64,000 nt of DNA from Methylobacterium oryzihabitans (GCF_004004555.2 NZ_SACP01000001.1:1-64000); one strand, 5' to 3'. Counted from the first letter of the stretch, positions 51,119 to 60,255 are shown. Numbers and translations: made by a program. The notes: generated by a model not told the origin, from the sequence alone.

Positions 51119-52335
51119 GCATCGGCGTTCAGGCTTTTCAAGGAGCTCGCCTTAACGAGGCGCGACGCGCGCGAGGTATGTACAAGAAAGTACTTGGTGA
51201 CTTGATCGGGGTAAGCGGCACTGCAATAAGCCGGTATGAAGATGGCTTGGATAAACCTCAACATGAAAAATTATGTGCTATTGCAAGTCATTTAGGTTTT
51301 TCATATGAATTCTTCCTCAAGCCGACATGGAATGAAAAAATTGGGCTCGTGTTCTGGCGCTCTCGGAATGCGGAAACAAAAACTGCGCGCGATATGACTG
51401 AACAGCGCATGCGCTGGCTATGCGAAATTTTCGCGTTCCTCGAAGACGAAGTCACGTTCCCAGTATACACGCCACCAGAAACCACTTCGGTCGAAGATCC
51501 CCGTCAAATCACTCCCGAAATTGTCGAATGCGCTGCCGAACAGGTGCGCGAACAGTGGAGGTTGGGAAATCATCCCATTCCTGATGTCGCGCTTGCGCTA
51601 GAAAATGCTGGTATTCCAGTGGTTAATTTGGAAATACCTTCAGATAAGCAAGATGGTTTCTGTTTTTATTCGCGCCATCTGAAGCGTTCTTTCGTAGGAA
51701 TAAATATCTATGATGTAAGCTGCGCGCGAGCGCGCTACGATTGTGCGCACGAGCTCGGACATATGGTCCTCCACTCGCAAGTCACACCGCAGCAAGAACG
51801 CGATCCCTTACTTCACAAGCTCATTGAACAGCAAGCCCACCGCTTTGCTGGTGCGCTCTTGTTTCCCAGGAAATCATTCTTCGAGGAAGTTAGGAGCCCA
51901 TCCCTTGACTATTTTGCATCATTGAAAAAGCGTTGGGGGCTGTCTATCAGCGCGATGATATTTCGGGCTTATAATCTGGGCCTGATAGACGATCAAGATA
52001 GATCTGTTTTATATCGCAATCTGACGCGAAGAGGTTGGCGCGGAGCGTTGCGTGAGCCATTTGATGACCGCACTGTCATGCCTCTTGAGCGCCCGCGTAT
52101 GTTCAAGCGCGGCGTCGAGGCACTGCTAAGTGAAGGATATTATACACGGTCTGGCCTTCTAGAATGCTTGTCGCTTCCCGAACAGGAGGTTGAGCAGATA
52201 ACTGGTGTTGAGTCAGGGTTCTTTCGCTCTGGCGAACTCGTTCAACTCGCCGTTCCGAAGAACTCCAGGGCGTTTAGGTCGTTCGACCTCGAGAGTGGCG
52301 AGATTATCGAGTTTTCGCGACGGTTTAAATCATGA
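51115..52335 (+). CDS. XRE-family HTH plus ImmA/IrrE metallopeptidase protein
   Basis: 406-aa protein. An N-terminal XRE helix-turn-helix (residues ~8-65, RRARGMYKKVLGDLIGVSGTAISRYEDGLDKPQHEKLCAIASHLG) is joined to an ImmA/IrrE zinc peptidase domain with HELGH at 212-216 (YDCAHELGHMVLH) and the third ligand Glu239 in EQQAHRFAGALLFP. ImmA-type proteases cleave repressors in mobile elements; XRE-ImmA proteins often pair with a small gene in toxin-antitoxin-like or stress modules. Coupled to the unknown gene upstream (ATGA). Codon use is AT-shifted like its partner, unlike both flanks. Confidence 0.9.
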   Translation: MSIGVQAFQGARLNEARRARGMYKKVLGDLIGVSGTAISRYEDGLDKPQHEKLCAIASHLGFSYEFFLKPTWNEKIGLVFWRSRNAETKTARDMTEQRMRWLCEIFAFLEDEVTFPVYTPPETTSVEDPRQITPEIVECAAEQVREQWRLGNHPIPDVALALENAGIPVVNLEIPSDKQDGFCFYSRHLKRSFVGINIYDVSCARARYDCAHELGHMVLHSQVTPQQERDPLLHKLIEQQAHRFAGALLFPRKSFFEEVRSPSLDYFASLKKRWGLSISAMIFRAYNLGLIDDQDRSVLYRNLTRRGWRGALREPFDDRTVMPLERPRMFKRGVEALLSEGYYTRSGLLECLSLPEQEVEQITGVESGFFRSGELVQLAVPKNSRAFRSFDLESGEIIEFSRRFKS

Positions 52336-52533
52336 ACGACTGCACGGTGGGCCAGGTGTTGGAGATTTCATTTGCTGCCTTATAGCAAGACGATCAGTCC
52401 GAAAGCGTATTAGACCTCTCTGGTTAGGGTCGAGACCCGATCTATTTGACTGCGTGATTGGCCGCTGAGGTTCGAAAATAGCGCCCTACATTTGTTCAAG
52501 CCGATTGGATTTCACACTACTGGTCGGCCGGCG
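52336..52533. other. right edge of the island, no gene
   Basis: 198 bp of mixed composition between the ImmA/IrrE gene and the convergent ABC transporter. GC content returns to the genome level near 52510. I see no terminator with a T-run and no repeat of the left border. Confidence 0.35.
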
Positions 52534-54324
52534 CTACTGCGCCGGCACCGCCTCGCGGGTGTCGACCGGAGCGAACACGCCGTCCTCGCGCCGGCGCATG
52601 TCGATCCGGCGCTGGTGGAAGGCGTCGAGGGTCGAGCGGTGGCCGATCGAAACCAAGGTGGTATCGGGCAGGCGCTGGCGCAGGATGCGGTAGAGCGCCG
52701 CCTCGGTCGGCTCGTCGAGGGCGGCGGTGGCCTCGTCGAGGAAGAGCCAGTCCGGCCGCTCCAGCAGCGCGCGGGCGATGGCGAGCCGCTGCTGCTCGCC
52801 GAGCGACAGCGACTGCGCCCAGGGCGCGACCTCGTCGAGACGCTCGGTGAGGTGGGGCAGGTGCGCCGCCACCAGAGCCTCGCGGATCGCCGCGTCGTCG
52901 TGCCGGCCCGAGGCGTCGGGATAGGTCGCGGCGGCGCGCAGGCTGCCCTGCGGCAGGTAGGGCCGCTGCGGCAGCAGCATCACCCGGGCGTCGGCCGGCA
53001 GCGTGACCTCGCCCTCGCCGAACGGCCAGATTCCGGCGAGCGCCCGGAACAGCGTCGACTTGCCCGAGCCCGACGGGCCGGCGAGCAGGGTCGTCTCGCC
53101 GGCGCGCAGGGACAGGTCCGGCACCGCGGCGATGCGGCGGCCGTCGGGCAGGTCGAGGCCGAGACCGGCGATGCGCAGCACCTCCCCGGCCTCGCGGCCG
53201 ACATGGAGCCGGCTCGCCGCGGTCAGGGCCTCGGCCCGCTCCATCGAGGCGTCGAAGGTGACGAGCCGGTCGACCTGCGCCTTGTAGTCCGCCAGCGTCA
53301 CGTAGGCGGTGATGAAGAACGACATCGTGCCCTCGACCCGCGCGAAGGCGCCGGCGGTCTGGGTCATCTGTCCGAGGGCGATCTGGCCGCTGAAGTAGTA
53401 CGGCGCCACCAGCACGTAGGGGATCACCACGTTGAGCTGCTGGTAGCTGACCGTGAAGGCCGAGAGCTTCTTGCGCCGGTCGACGATGGCGTAGAAGTTC
53501 GCGATCAGGGCGGCGAAGCGGTCGCGCAGCAGGCCGCGCTCGGCGCCGCCGCCCGACAGCAGGGCCACCTGCTCGCCGTATTCGCGCAGGCGCGCGAGGG
53601 AGAAGCGGAAATCCGCCTCGCGCCGCTGCTGCTCGAAGTTGAGCCGGATCAGCGGCTGGCCGATCCGGTGGGTCAGCCACGTCACGAAGGCCGAGTAGAT
53701 CAGCGCGCCCCAGACCAGGAAGCCCGGCACGTGCCAGTCGGTCCCCGGCACCGTGAAGGCCGCCGAGATGCTCCACAGGATCACCGAGAACGAGACGAGG
53801 TTCGACACCGCCGAGAGCAGGCTGATGGCGAGCGTCTGGGTCGTCTGGGTGAACTGGTCGACGTCGTCGGCGATGCGCTGGTCGGGATTGTCGGCCTGGA
53901 GCCCGGTCAGGCCCATGCGGTAATGGGTGTCGCGGCCGAGCCAGCGGTCGACGTAGTGCCGCGTCATCCACGACCGCCAGCGGATCCGCAGATACGACTG
54001 GATCACGTACTGGATGATCGCGCTGGCGACGTAGATCGACGCCCAGAGGCAGAACACCGAGAACAGCAGCGACCAGAACGCCGCCGCGTCCTTGCTCTGG
54101 ATCGCATTGAACCAGTCGCGGTTGAAGTACGACAGCCGGACGTTGATCGCGACCTGGGCGAACTCGATGCCGATGACCAGGGCGGCCATGGTGAGCGCGA
54201 CCCAGCGCTCCTGCAGCCGCACGGCGGGCAGGGGCCACAGGCGGATCTCCGTCATGTCCCGGGTGGTGTAGTACGGGACGGTGAGCCGCCAGATCTGCAG
54301 CAGCGCCTGCTTCAATCCGTGCAT
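52534..54324 (-). CDS. ABC transporter with fused membrane and ATPase domains (SbmA/YddA type)
   Basis: 596-aa half-transporter. The membrane domain (~30-350) is of the ABC_membrane_2/SbmA-BacA-like type, with YFNRDWFNAIQSKDAAAFW, DNPDQRIADDVDQFTQTT and the EADFRFSLARLREYGEQVALLSGG block. The ATPase has Walker A AGPSGSGKSTLFRAL, signature LSLGEQQRLAIARALL and Walker B LFLDEATAALDE. It forms a homodimer in the inner membrane; homologues are linked to vitamin B12, peptide or long-chain acyl-CoA transport. Start ATG 54324 with GGAGACC upstream; a longer frame is open but low-complexity. Confidence 0.9.
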   Translation of the reverse strand: MHGLKQALLQIWRLTVPYYTTRDMTEIRLWPLPAVRLQERWVALTMAALVIGIEFAQVAINVRLSYFNRDWFNAIQSKDAAAFWSLLFSVFCLWASIYVASAIIQYVIQSYLRIRWRSWMTRHYVDRWLGRDTHYRMGLTGLQADNPDQRIADDVDQFTQTTQTLAISLLSAVSNLVSFSVILWSISAAFTVPGTDWHVPGFLVWGALIYSAFVTWLTHRIGQPLIRLNFEQQRREADFRFSLARLREYGEQVALLSGGGAERGLLRDRFAALIANFYAIVDRRKKLSAFTVSYQQLNVVIPYVLVAPYYFSGQIALGQMTQTAGAFARVEGTMSFFITAYVTLADYKAQVDRLVTFDASMERAEALTAASRLHVGREAGEVLRIAGLGLDLPDGRRIAAVPDLSLRAGETTLLAGPSGSGKSTLFRALAGIWPFGEGEVTLPADARVMLLPQRPYLPQGSLRAAATYPDASGRHDDAAIREALVAAHLPHLTERLDEVAPWAQSLSLGEQQRLAIARALLERPDWLFLDEATAALDEPTEAALYRILRQRLPDTTLVSIGHRSTLDAFHQRRIDMRRREDGVFAPVDTREAVPAQ

Positions 54325-54621
54325 GGAGGTCTCCGGGGCCGCCCGCGGGAGCGGGAGGCCGTGAGGGGCGTGGGCAGCGTCGTCCGCTGGAGCCGCGCCG
54401 CCTTGGGTCAATCCCATGTCAGGACCATGGCGGCGCGGCCGTGGCAAGTGAAGCTCCGTTCACGTTCCGGAAGCTTCGGCGTCACGGACACAACCGGACC
54501 GCGAGCGGCTGCCCCGCGGCCGCCGCAATCCGCCGCGATGATCGCCGCCCTCGACGCGGCCCGCGGGCCGCCCTCCCGCCGCCGCCCGGGCGGCGCGCCA
54601 GACCGGATCGACCTCGAACGC
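54325..54621. other. divergent intergenic region, ABC transporter / 2OG oxygenase
   Basis: 297 bp between divergent genes. An in-frame ATG at 54538 could extend the oxygenase N-terminally, but the added residues (MIAALDAARGPPSRRRPGG...) are low-complexity. No convincing promoter or RNA gene was seen. Confidence 0.4.
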
Positions 54622-55254
54622 ATGACGGCCCTCTCGATCCTCGACCTCGACGCGGTGCGGGCAGCGCCCGTCTCCCGCGAGCCCTATCCGCACCTTCTCG
54701 GCACCTCGGTGCTGCGGCCCGACGCCGTCGACGACCTGCGCCGCGACTTCCCGGCGATCGCCAAGCCCGGCTACCTCACCCTCGACGAGATCGACCTGTC
54801 GGGGCGGTTCCGGGACCTGATCGAGGAACTCGAGAGCGACGCGTTCTCGGCCGAGATGGGCCGGATCTTCGGCATCGACCTCGTATCGTGCCCGCGCCTG
54901 ACCACGGTGATGAAGCGCTCGCAGCCGAAATACGGCGCGATCCACACCGACGGGCCGTCCAAGGTGATGACGCTGCTCGTCTACATGAACGACGACTGGA
55001 ACGCCCCCGAGGCCGGGCGGCTGCGCGTCCTCTACGACGGCGAGCGGTTCGAGCCCTACGCGGTCGAGGTGCCGCCGACGATGGGGACGATGTTCGCCTT
55101 CCTGCGCAGCGACTCCTCCTGGCACGGCCACCGGCCGTTCGAGGGCGAGCGCCGGGTGGTGCAGGTCGCCTGGGTGCGCGACGCGGCCGAGCTGGAGCGC
55201 AAGAAGAAGCGCAACCGCACGGCGCAGTTCCTCAAGGGCATCTTCGGCCGCTGA
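54622..55254 (+). CDS. 2-oxoglutarate/Fe(II)-dependent oxygenase-like protein
   Basis: 210-aa double-stranded beta-helix protein. The facial triad is HxD in YGAIHTDGPSK (~114-116) and the distal His in SSWHGHRPFEGERRVVQVAW, with the 2OG-binding Arg in the same block. The N-terminal PYPHLLGTSVLRPDAVDDLRRDFPAI is typical for 2OG-FeII_Oxy families that hydroxylate small molecules or proteins. Ends in a basic tail (RKKKRNRTAQFLKGIFGR). Substrate unknown. Confidence 0.85.
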   Translation: MTALSILDLDAVRAAPVSREPYPHLLGTSVLRPDAVDDLRRDFPAIAKPGYLTLDEIDLSGRFRDLIEELESDAFSAEMGRIFGIDLVSCPRLTTVMKRSQPKYGAIHTDGPSKVMTLLVYMNDDWNAPEAGRLRVLYDGERFEPYAVEVPPTMGTMFAFLRSDSSWHGHRPFEGERRVVQVAWVRDAAELERKKKRNRTAQFLKGIFGR

Positions 55255-55380
55255 GGACCGCTCGGCCGCGGATGCCGTCCGCGGCCGTCGGGGGGATGGA
55301 GACGCACCCCGCCCGGTCGAAGACCGGCGGGGCGCCGGGTTGTCGAGGGGCTCCGCGTGGTGGGGCCGGCTGGGGGCAGG

Positions 55381-56127
55381 ATGAGGCCAGAGGAGCGGGT
55401 CGGCCCGGAAGCGGCCGTCGTCCCGGCGACGAGACCGGGGCGGCGCTGGCTCGCCCTGCTGTGCGCGGCCGCGGCCGCTCTGCTCGCCGGTCCCGCCGTG
55501 GCGCAATCGGACCTCGAAGTCATCCCGGCCGACGCCAGCGCCCTGTCGAAGCCCTACCGCTCGACGATCCCGCAATTCCGCCGCCGCCCGCCGCCGCCCG
55601 CGCCGGTGCCGGCGGCTCCGGCCGAGCCCGCCCCGGCGGGCGCCGCCGAGGCCCCGTCCTGGCGCGATCCGCCGAACCCGGCGAGCGCGGCGGTTCCGGA
55701 CGTCAAGGCGCCGCCCCGCTTCCTCGAACCCGACGAGCCGGAAGCCGAGGACCCGCCGCCGCCGCGCCGCGAGACGCCGCGGACGCGCCGCGCCGTGGCC
55801 GAGGACGAGGCGCCGGAGCCGGCACCGGCGCCGCGGCCGGCCTATATCGGCGTGTGGGGACCCAACGCCGCCGCCTGCGCCGCCCGCCGCTCGGCCCGCC
55901 GCGGCTTCATCCCGGCGGTGATCCAGGCGGGCTCGGCGGTGGCCGGGCCGACGACCTGCCGTTTCGGCGAGGTCCGGCGCGCCGGCGGCGCCTGGGTCAC
56001 GGCCGCCGCCTGCCGCAATGCCGGGCGGCGCTGGACCTCGCATGTCCGCCTCGCGGTCGAGGGCAACCGCCTGACCTGGACCAGCGAGCGCGGCGCCACC
56101 TCGTACCTGCGCTGCGGCCGGCGCTGA
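55381..56127 (+). CDS. hypothetical proline-rich secreted protein
   Basis: 248-aa protein with an N-terminal TM/signal segment (~21-41, WLALLCAAAAALLAGPAVAQ). A Pro/Ala-rich middle (60-150) is followed by a C-terminal domain with four Cys (AYIGVWGPNAAACAARRSARRGFIPAVIQ, TTCRFGEV, AACRNAG, YLRCGRR). The C-terminal part resembles short periplasmic domains of unknown function in Rhizobiales. The start ATG has GGGGGCAGG upstream. Function unknown. Confidence 0.65.
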   Translation: MRPEERVGPEAAVVPATRPGRRWLALLCAAAAALLAGPAVAQSDLEVIPADASALSKPYRSTIPQFRRRPPPPAPVPAAPAEPAPAGAAEAPSWRDPPNPASAAVPDVKAPPRFLEPDEPEAEDPPPPRRETPRTRRAVAEDEAPEPAPAPRPAYIGVWGPNAAACAARRSARRGFIPAVIQAGSAVAGPTTCRFGEVRRAGGAWVTAAACRNAGRRWTSHVRLAVEGNRLTWTSERGATSYLRCGRR

Positions 56128-56204
56128 GCCGTCTCCCGGAACCCGCGCGGCCCCCACGGCATTCGCCCTGGACGCGGCATCGCCTGCGGCGCGAGGAGGA
56201 CGGC

Positions 56205-56558
56205 ATGATCCTGACAGCCTGCGAGGGCCGCTTCTGGCAGTACGAGGTCGCCGAGCACGAGGACGGCTACGCCGTGCTGATGCGCGACCGCGACACCGGC
56301 GACCTCGACGCCGACGGGATCACCCTGTTCCGCACGATGCCGGTCGCCTTCGCGTATGCCGAGATGTCGGCGGCCTTCGACCGCTACGTCGCCGAGGAGG
56401 GGGACGAGGCCGGCGGCGAGACCGCGCGGCTGGTCGAGACCAGCGAGCGGACCTTCCTCGACCTCAGCGGCCGGCGGCACGACGGCGGCATCCCGGCCGC
56501 CGCGGCGGAGGCGTGGGCGCGCTGGGACGAGGACGGGCCGCGCCGGGCGCTGCACTGA
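56205..56558 (+). CDS. hypothetical acidic cytoplasmic protein
   Basis: 117-aa acidic protein (MILTACEGRFWQYEVAEHEDGYAVLMRDRDTGDLDADG...). No domain recognised. The ATG has a strong GAGGAGG upstream. Convergent with the amine oxidase gene, 3 bp apart. Confidence 0.6.
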   Translation: MILTACEGRFWQYEVAEHEDGYAVLMRDRDTGDLDADGITLFRTMPVAFAYAEMSAAFDRYVAEEGDEAGGETARLVETSERTFLDLSGRRHDGGIPAAAAEAWARWDEDGPRRALH

Positions 56559-56561
56559 CGC

Positions 56562-57887
56562 TCAGGAATCGAGGCGGCGCAGGACCTCGGCGGCGGCCCG
56601 CTCGCCGTCGAGGGTGGCTCCGCCGACCGTCATCGCGCCGCCGCCGGCGGTGGCCTCGCCGGCGAAGTACAGCCGTCCTCCGACCGGCCGGCGCAGGGCG
56701 TCACGGGCGGCGAGGTGGCCCGGCCGGACCAGCGAGTAGCTGCCGCGCGACCACGGGTCGCTCCACCAGCCCGCGAGCCGGCCGCCGGTGACGGTGCGGC
56801 GGGCCTCGCCCCCGAGGGCGTCGGCGAGGTGGTCGGTCGCGGCCGCGACCGCAGCGGCCTCGCCGGCCGCGCACAGCTCGCGGGCGGCGTCGCCCCCGAC
56901 ATGCAGCACCGCGACCGGGCGGCCGAAGGGGCGGGTTTCCAGGTAGGCGGTGAGCCCGGCGCCCGGCCCGGAGCGCACCAGCACCGCGTCGTGCCACTCG
57001 CGCCCGGCGAGACGGCCGGGGTCGAGCGCGAGCGCGATCTTGGTGTAGGCGCCCATCCGCAGGCCGGCGACCGCCTCCGCGGTCGCGGCGGGAAGCGCGG
57101 GCGCGAACCGGATCGCGTCCGCGGCGAGGACGCCGACCGGCACCGTCACGATCGCCGCGAGGGCGGTGAGCGTGCCGCCGGACGTCGCGAGGGCGACCCC
57201 GGACCCGCTCCAGTCGATCGCCGTGACCGGCGCCGAGAGCCGCACCGGCAGCGCCGCGTGGCGGCGCGCCACCAGGGCCCCGTAGCCGTCGACCCAGATG
57301 TCGTCGCCGGCCCAGAGCCGGTCGTATTCCGCCGCCGAAACCCGGTCGGCCTCCTCGCCGAGGGACAGGCGGGCGAGGCCGGTCGCGGCCGCCGCGAGGG
57401 CGGGGTCGCCGGTGCCGGCGAGCGCCGCGAGGGACCGGTCGGGCCCGGCCGGATGATCGATGAGCCCCGACAGGCGCCCGAACGCTGCCCGGCGGCGCAG
57501 GCGGGCCTCGTCGGGCGCCGGGGCGCCGTCGAGGATCAGCCGCGGCCAGCCGGCGCCGTCGTCGCCGGTGCGGACCCCGTCGGCGGCGGCGATCGCCTTC
57601 CAGGGGTTGCGCTCGGCCCAGTGGATGTACTGGGCCCCGGCATCGAACGCGCTCGCCGGCCCGAGGGAGGCGTCGGTGAAGGCGCGCCCGCCGATCCGCG
57701 AGCGGGCCTCCAGGACCACCACGCTGTGGCCGCCGCGCCGGATCGCCTCGGCCGCCGCGAGCCCGGCGGCGCCGGCCCCGACGACCGCGACGTCGGTCTG
57801 CGCCGCCCGCGCGGCGCCGCGCAGGGCGACGAGGCCGGCCCCGGCCAGGGCCCCGCGGCGGAGCAGGCTGCGACGGCTGACGAGCAT
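56562..57887 (-). CDS. flavin-containing monoamine oxidase family protein
   Basis: 441-aa FAD-dependent oxidase. A Tat signal peptide is likely (MLVSRRSLLRRGALAGAGLVALRGAARA). The FAD motif is VAVVGAGAAGLAAAEAIRRGGHSVVVLEARSRIGGRAFT (33-71), and the C-terminal RLYFAGEATAGGGAMTVGGATLDGERAA completes the amine-oxidase pattern. It oxidises an unknown amine, probably in the periplasm. Confidence 0.9.
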   Translation of the reverse strand: MLVSRRSLLRRGALAGAGLVALRGAARAAQTDVAVVGAGAAGLAAAEAIRRGGHSVVVLEARSRIGGRAFTDASLGPASAFDAGAQYIHWAERNPWKAIAAADGVRTGDDGAGWPRLILDGAPAPDEARLRRRAAFGRLSGLIDHPAGPDRSLAALAGTGDPALAAAATGLARLSLGEEADRVSAAEYDRLWAGDDIWVDGYGALVARRHAALPVRLSAPVTAIDWSGSGVALATSGGTLTALAAIVTVPVGVLAADAIRFAPALPAATAEAVAGLRMGAYTKIALALDPGRLAGREWHDAVLVRSGPGAGLTAYLETRPFGRPVAVLHVGGDAARELCAAGEAAAVAAATDHLADALGGEARRTVTGGRLAGWWSDPWSRGSYSLVRPGHLAARDALRRPVGGRLYFAGEATAGGGAMTVGGATLDGERAAAEVLRRLDS

Positions 57888-58074
57888 GAACGTCTCCCGC
57901 GACCGGTGACGCCCGTCACATCGGCGACGCGCCGCGGACGGCAAGACGACGCGGCAAAACACCACCGCGGGCTGCAATCCCTCCGGGTCGCGATTGGCGC
58001 TGGACTCCGGCGGCCGGCCTGGGGCAAGCGCAGCCACAACGGGGCGCGAGGCCCCGATCCCCGGGAGGATCGTC

Positions 58075-58866
58075 GTGACCCAGGTGCCCTCAACCCCCGC
58101 CCGCGTCGCCCTCGTCACCGGCGCCGCCCGCGGCATCGGGCTCGCGGCGGCGCGCCGCTTCCTCGCCGAGGGCTGGCGCGTCGCGCTGCTCGACATCGAC
58201 GGCCCGGCGCAGGAGGCCGCCGCGGCCTCGCTCGACGAGGCCGAGCGCACCCTGGCGCTGACCTGCGACGTCGCCGACCCGGCGGCGGTCGCCGCGGCGG
58301 TGCGGGCGGTGGAGGCGCGCTTCGGCCGGCTCGACGCCCTCGTCAACAATGCCGGCACGGCGGTGTTCAAGCCGCTGCTCCAGACCAGCCACGCCGAGTG
58401 GTCGCGGGTCCTGGCGGTCAACCTCGACGGGCCGTTCCTGTGCAGCCAGGCGGCGGCCCCGGTGATGGCGCGCGGCGGCGGCGGCAGCATCGTCAACATC
58501 ACGTCGATCTCGGGCCTGCGCGCCTCGACCCTGCGGGTCGCCTACGGCACCAGCAAGGCCGCGCTTGCCCACCTCACCCGCCAGCAGGCGGTGGAACTCG
58601 CCGGCCTCGGCATCCGCGCCAACGCCGTGGCGCCGGGCCCGGTCGAGACCGCGATGGCGAAGGCGGTGCACAGCCCGGCGATCCGGGCCGACTACCACGA
58701 CGCGATCCCGCTCGCCCGCTACGGGCTCGAGGAGGAACTGGCGAACGCGATCTACTTCCTGAGCAGCCCGCAGGCGAGCTACATCACCGGACAGGTCCTC
58801 GCGGTCGACGGCGGGTTCGATGCCGCCGGCATCGGCCTGCCGACCCTGCGGCGCACCGAACCCTGA
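58075..58866 (+). CDS. short-chain dehydrogenase/reductase
   Basis: 263-aa classical SDR: TGAARGIG (15-22), NNAG (~93), ITSISG catalytic Ser, YGTSK Tyr/Lys, then GIRANAVAPGPVETAM and YITGQVLAVDGGF. GTG 58075 with GGGAGGATC upstream. Substrate unknown. The thioesterase follows after 31 bp and could be co-transcribed. Confidence 0.92.
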   Translation: MTQVPSTPARVALVTGAARGIGLAAARRFLAEGWRVALLDIDGPAQEAAAASLDEAERTLALTCDVADPAAVAAAVRAVEARFGRLDALVNNAGTAVFKPLLQTSHAEWSRVLAVNLDGPFLCSQAAAPVMARGGGGSIVNITSISGLRASTLRVAYGTSKAALAHLTRQQAVELAGLGIRANAVAPGPVETAMAKAVHSPAIRADYHDAIPLARYGLEEELANAIYFLSSPQASYITGQVLAVDGGFDAAGIGLPTLRRTEP

Positions 58867-58897
58867 GGTCCGGACCAGCCTTTTTCGGGAGACGACG

Positions 58898-59332
58898 ATG
58901 GCCGACACGACCGGGACGCAGGCCGAGGCCGACGAGGGCGCGCCGCGGGGCGACCTCACGGTTCGCACCATGGCGATGCCCGCCGACACCAACGCCAACG
59001 GCGACATCTTCGGCGGCTGGGTGATGTCGCAGATGGATCAGGCCGGCGGCATGGCCGGGGTCGAGCGGGCGCAGGGACGGGTGGTGACGGTCTCGGTCGA
59101 GGGGATGAGCTTCCTGCGGCCGGTGCGGGTCGGCGACGTGCTCTGCGTCTACACCCGGGTCACGAAGGTCGGCCGGACCTCGATGCGGATCGGGATCGAG
59201 GCCTGGGCGCGGCGCTTCCGCTCCCAACTGCGCGAGAAGGTCACGGACGGCACCTTCACCTTCGTGGCGATCGACGACGAGGGCCGGCCGCGGCCGATCC
59301 CGCCGATGCCGGCCGCCGCACCCGCGCCCTGA
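58898..59332 (+). CDS. acyl-CoA thioesterase, YciA-like hotdog fold
   Basis: 144-aa hotdog thioesterase. LTVRTMAMPADTNANGDIFGGWVMSQMDQAGGMAG contains the catalytic Asn/Asp region, and FLRPVRVGDVLCVYTRVTKVGRTSMRIGIEAWARR is the second strand block. It hydrolyses acyl-CoA thioesters. GGGAGACGACG precedes the ATG. Confidence 0.92.
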   Translation: MADTTGTQAEADEGAPRGDLTVRTMAMPADTNANGDIFGGWVMSQMDQAGGMAGVERAQGRVVTVSVEGMSFLRPVRVGDVLCVYTRVTKVGRTSMRIGIEAWARRFRSQLREKVTDGTFTFVAIDDEGRPRPIPPMPAAAPAP

Positions 59333-59336
59333 CCCG

Positions 59337-59627
59337 ATGTCGTCGCCGTGCCAGGCATGCGGCGCCTGCTGCGCCTACTCGGCCGACTGGCCGCGCTTCA
59401 GCACCGAGGACGACGCCGAGATCGCGCTGATCCCGGCGGCCTACGTCGACGACCCGGCCGGGCGGATGCGCTGCGACGGCGACCGCTGCTCGGCGCTCGC
59501 CGGCGAGGTCGGCCGCGCGGTGAGCTGCCGGGTCTATGCCGTGCGGCCGGAGGTGTGCCGGACCTGCGAGCCCGGCGACCCGGAATGCGAGATGGCCCGC
59601 CGCCGGTACGGGCTGCCGCCGCTGTGA
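59337..59627 (+). CDS. YkgJ-family cysteine-cluster protein
   Basis: 96-aa small protein with the CxxCxxCC pattern (SPCQACGACCAYSADWPRF) and further Cys in CDGDRCSAL, SCRVYAVRPEVCRTCEPGDPEC. This is the zinc- or iron-chelating YkgJ domain. It lies 4 bp after the thioesterase stop, so it probably shares its transcript. The stop overlaps the end of a MITE-like element. Confidence 0.88.
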   Translation: MSSPCQACGACCAYSADWPRFSTEDDAEIALIPAAYVDDPAGRMRCDGDRCSALAGEVGRAVSCRVYAVRPEVCRTCEPGDPECEMARRRYGLPPL

Positions 59628-59894
59628 GAGCCTGTTCGACTCTTGATCTAAAGAATGGACTCCCCTTTCCCGGACGACTGGAACGCAGTGGAAGGAGATC
59701 CGGGATCCAGCACAAGAAGTCGCGAAGCCTCCATATGCAGCGACAGTGCCGGCACACGGAGCCGCTTCGCGGCACATCTGACGTCTGGATCCCGGATCTC
59801 CTTCCGCTGACGCTTCAGTCGTGTAGGCCCATTCGGGCCGGGAAAGGGGTGCTTCACGCGGAAAATACCATCGACGGCCGCTCGAACCGGCTCT
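59627..59894. mobile_element. MITE-like element, copy 2 (inverted)
   Basis: Ends AGAGCCTGTTCGAC and GCTCGAACCGGCTCT are imperfect versions of the TIRs at 44616/44869. The internal GGAGATCCGGGATCCAG arm and its complement, CGCTTCGCGGCACATCTGA and CGGACGACTGGAACGCAGTG, match copy 1 in reverse orientation. It begins at the stop codon of the ykgJ-like gene and abuts an R1 hairpin. Confidence 0.75.
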
Positions 59895-59933
59895 GACACG
59901 GTTTTCGGAACCGATCGTCCGAAAACCGTGTCA
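59894..59933. repeat. R1 hairpin, copy 5 (hairpin only)
   Basis: Perfect 16-bp stem (TGACACGGTTTTCGGA / TCCGAAAACCGTGTCA) with an 8-base loop, the same size as copy 1 but with changed arms that keep pairing. The tail is missing. It sits between the MITE-like element and fdsD. Confidence 0.8.
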
Positions 59934-59967
59934 GAGGCCGCATGCGACCGGCGGCAGGTCCCCCGCC

Positions 59968-60255
59968 CTACCCGGCGTCGCTCGCTCCCATCCCGATCTC
60001 GTGCGGGTCGGTGGTCGCCGCGCGGATCGGGCTCTTCGCCTTCGGGATGATCGTGAGGGCGGTGAGCGCCAGGGGATCGAGGCCGTGATCCTCCTGGGTG
60101 CAGTAGGCGACGAGCTGGTCGCGCATCTTCGGGGTCCAGAACGCCACGATGTGCTTGTGGATGCCCGCCACCGCCTCGTCCTCGGGATAGGAGCGGAAGA
60201 AGGTGGCGATCTGGTTGGCCATGCGGACGAGCTTCTGGTTCGGGTCGGCGGTCAT
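59968..60255 (-). CDS. fdsD: NAD-dependent formate dehydrogenase delta subunit
   Basis: 95-aa small subunit. LVRMANQIATFFRSYPEDEAVAGIHKHIVAFWTPKMRDQLVAYC is the FdsD family block. FdsD belongs to the FdsGBACD soluble molybdenum formate dehydrogenase that oxidises formate to CO2 with NAD+, the last step of methylotrophic oxidation. Overlaps fdhD by 4 bp. Confidence 0.92.
   Translation of the reverse strand: MTADPNQKLVRMANQIATFFRSYPEDEAVAGIHKHIVAFWTPKMRDQLVAYCTQEDHGLDPLALTALTIIPKAKSPIRAATTDPHEIGMGASDAG

Noticed and set aside
50393..52335. The island as part of a prophage, because of the ImmA/IrrE homology.
   Set aside because: No integrase, excisionase or structural phage genes, and no attachment-site repeats, are seen on either side.
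55381..56127. The proline-rich protein as TonB.
   Set aside because: It lacks the TonB C-terminal domain and there are no exbB/exbD genes; the C-terminal part carries four Cys instead.
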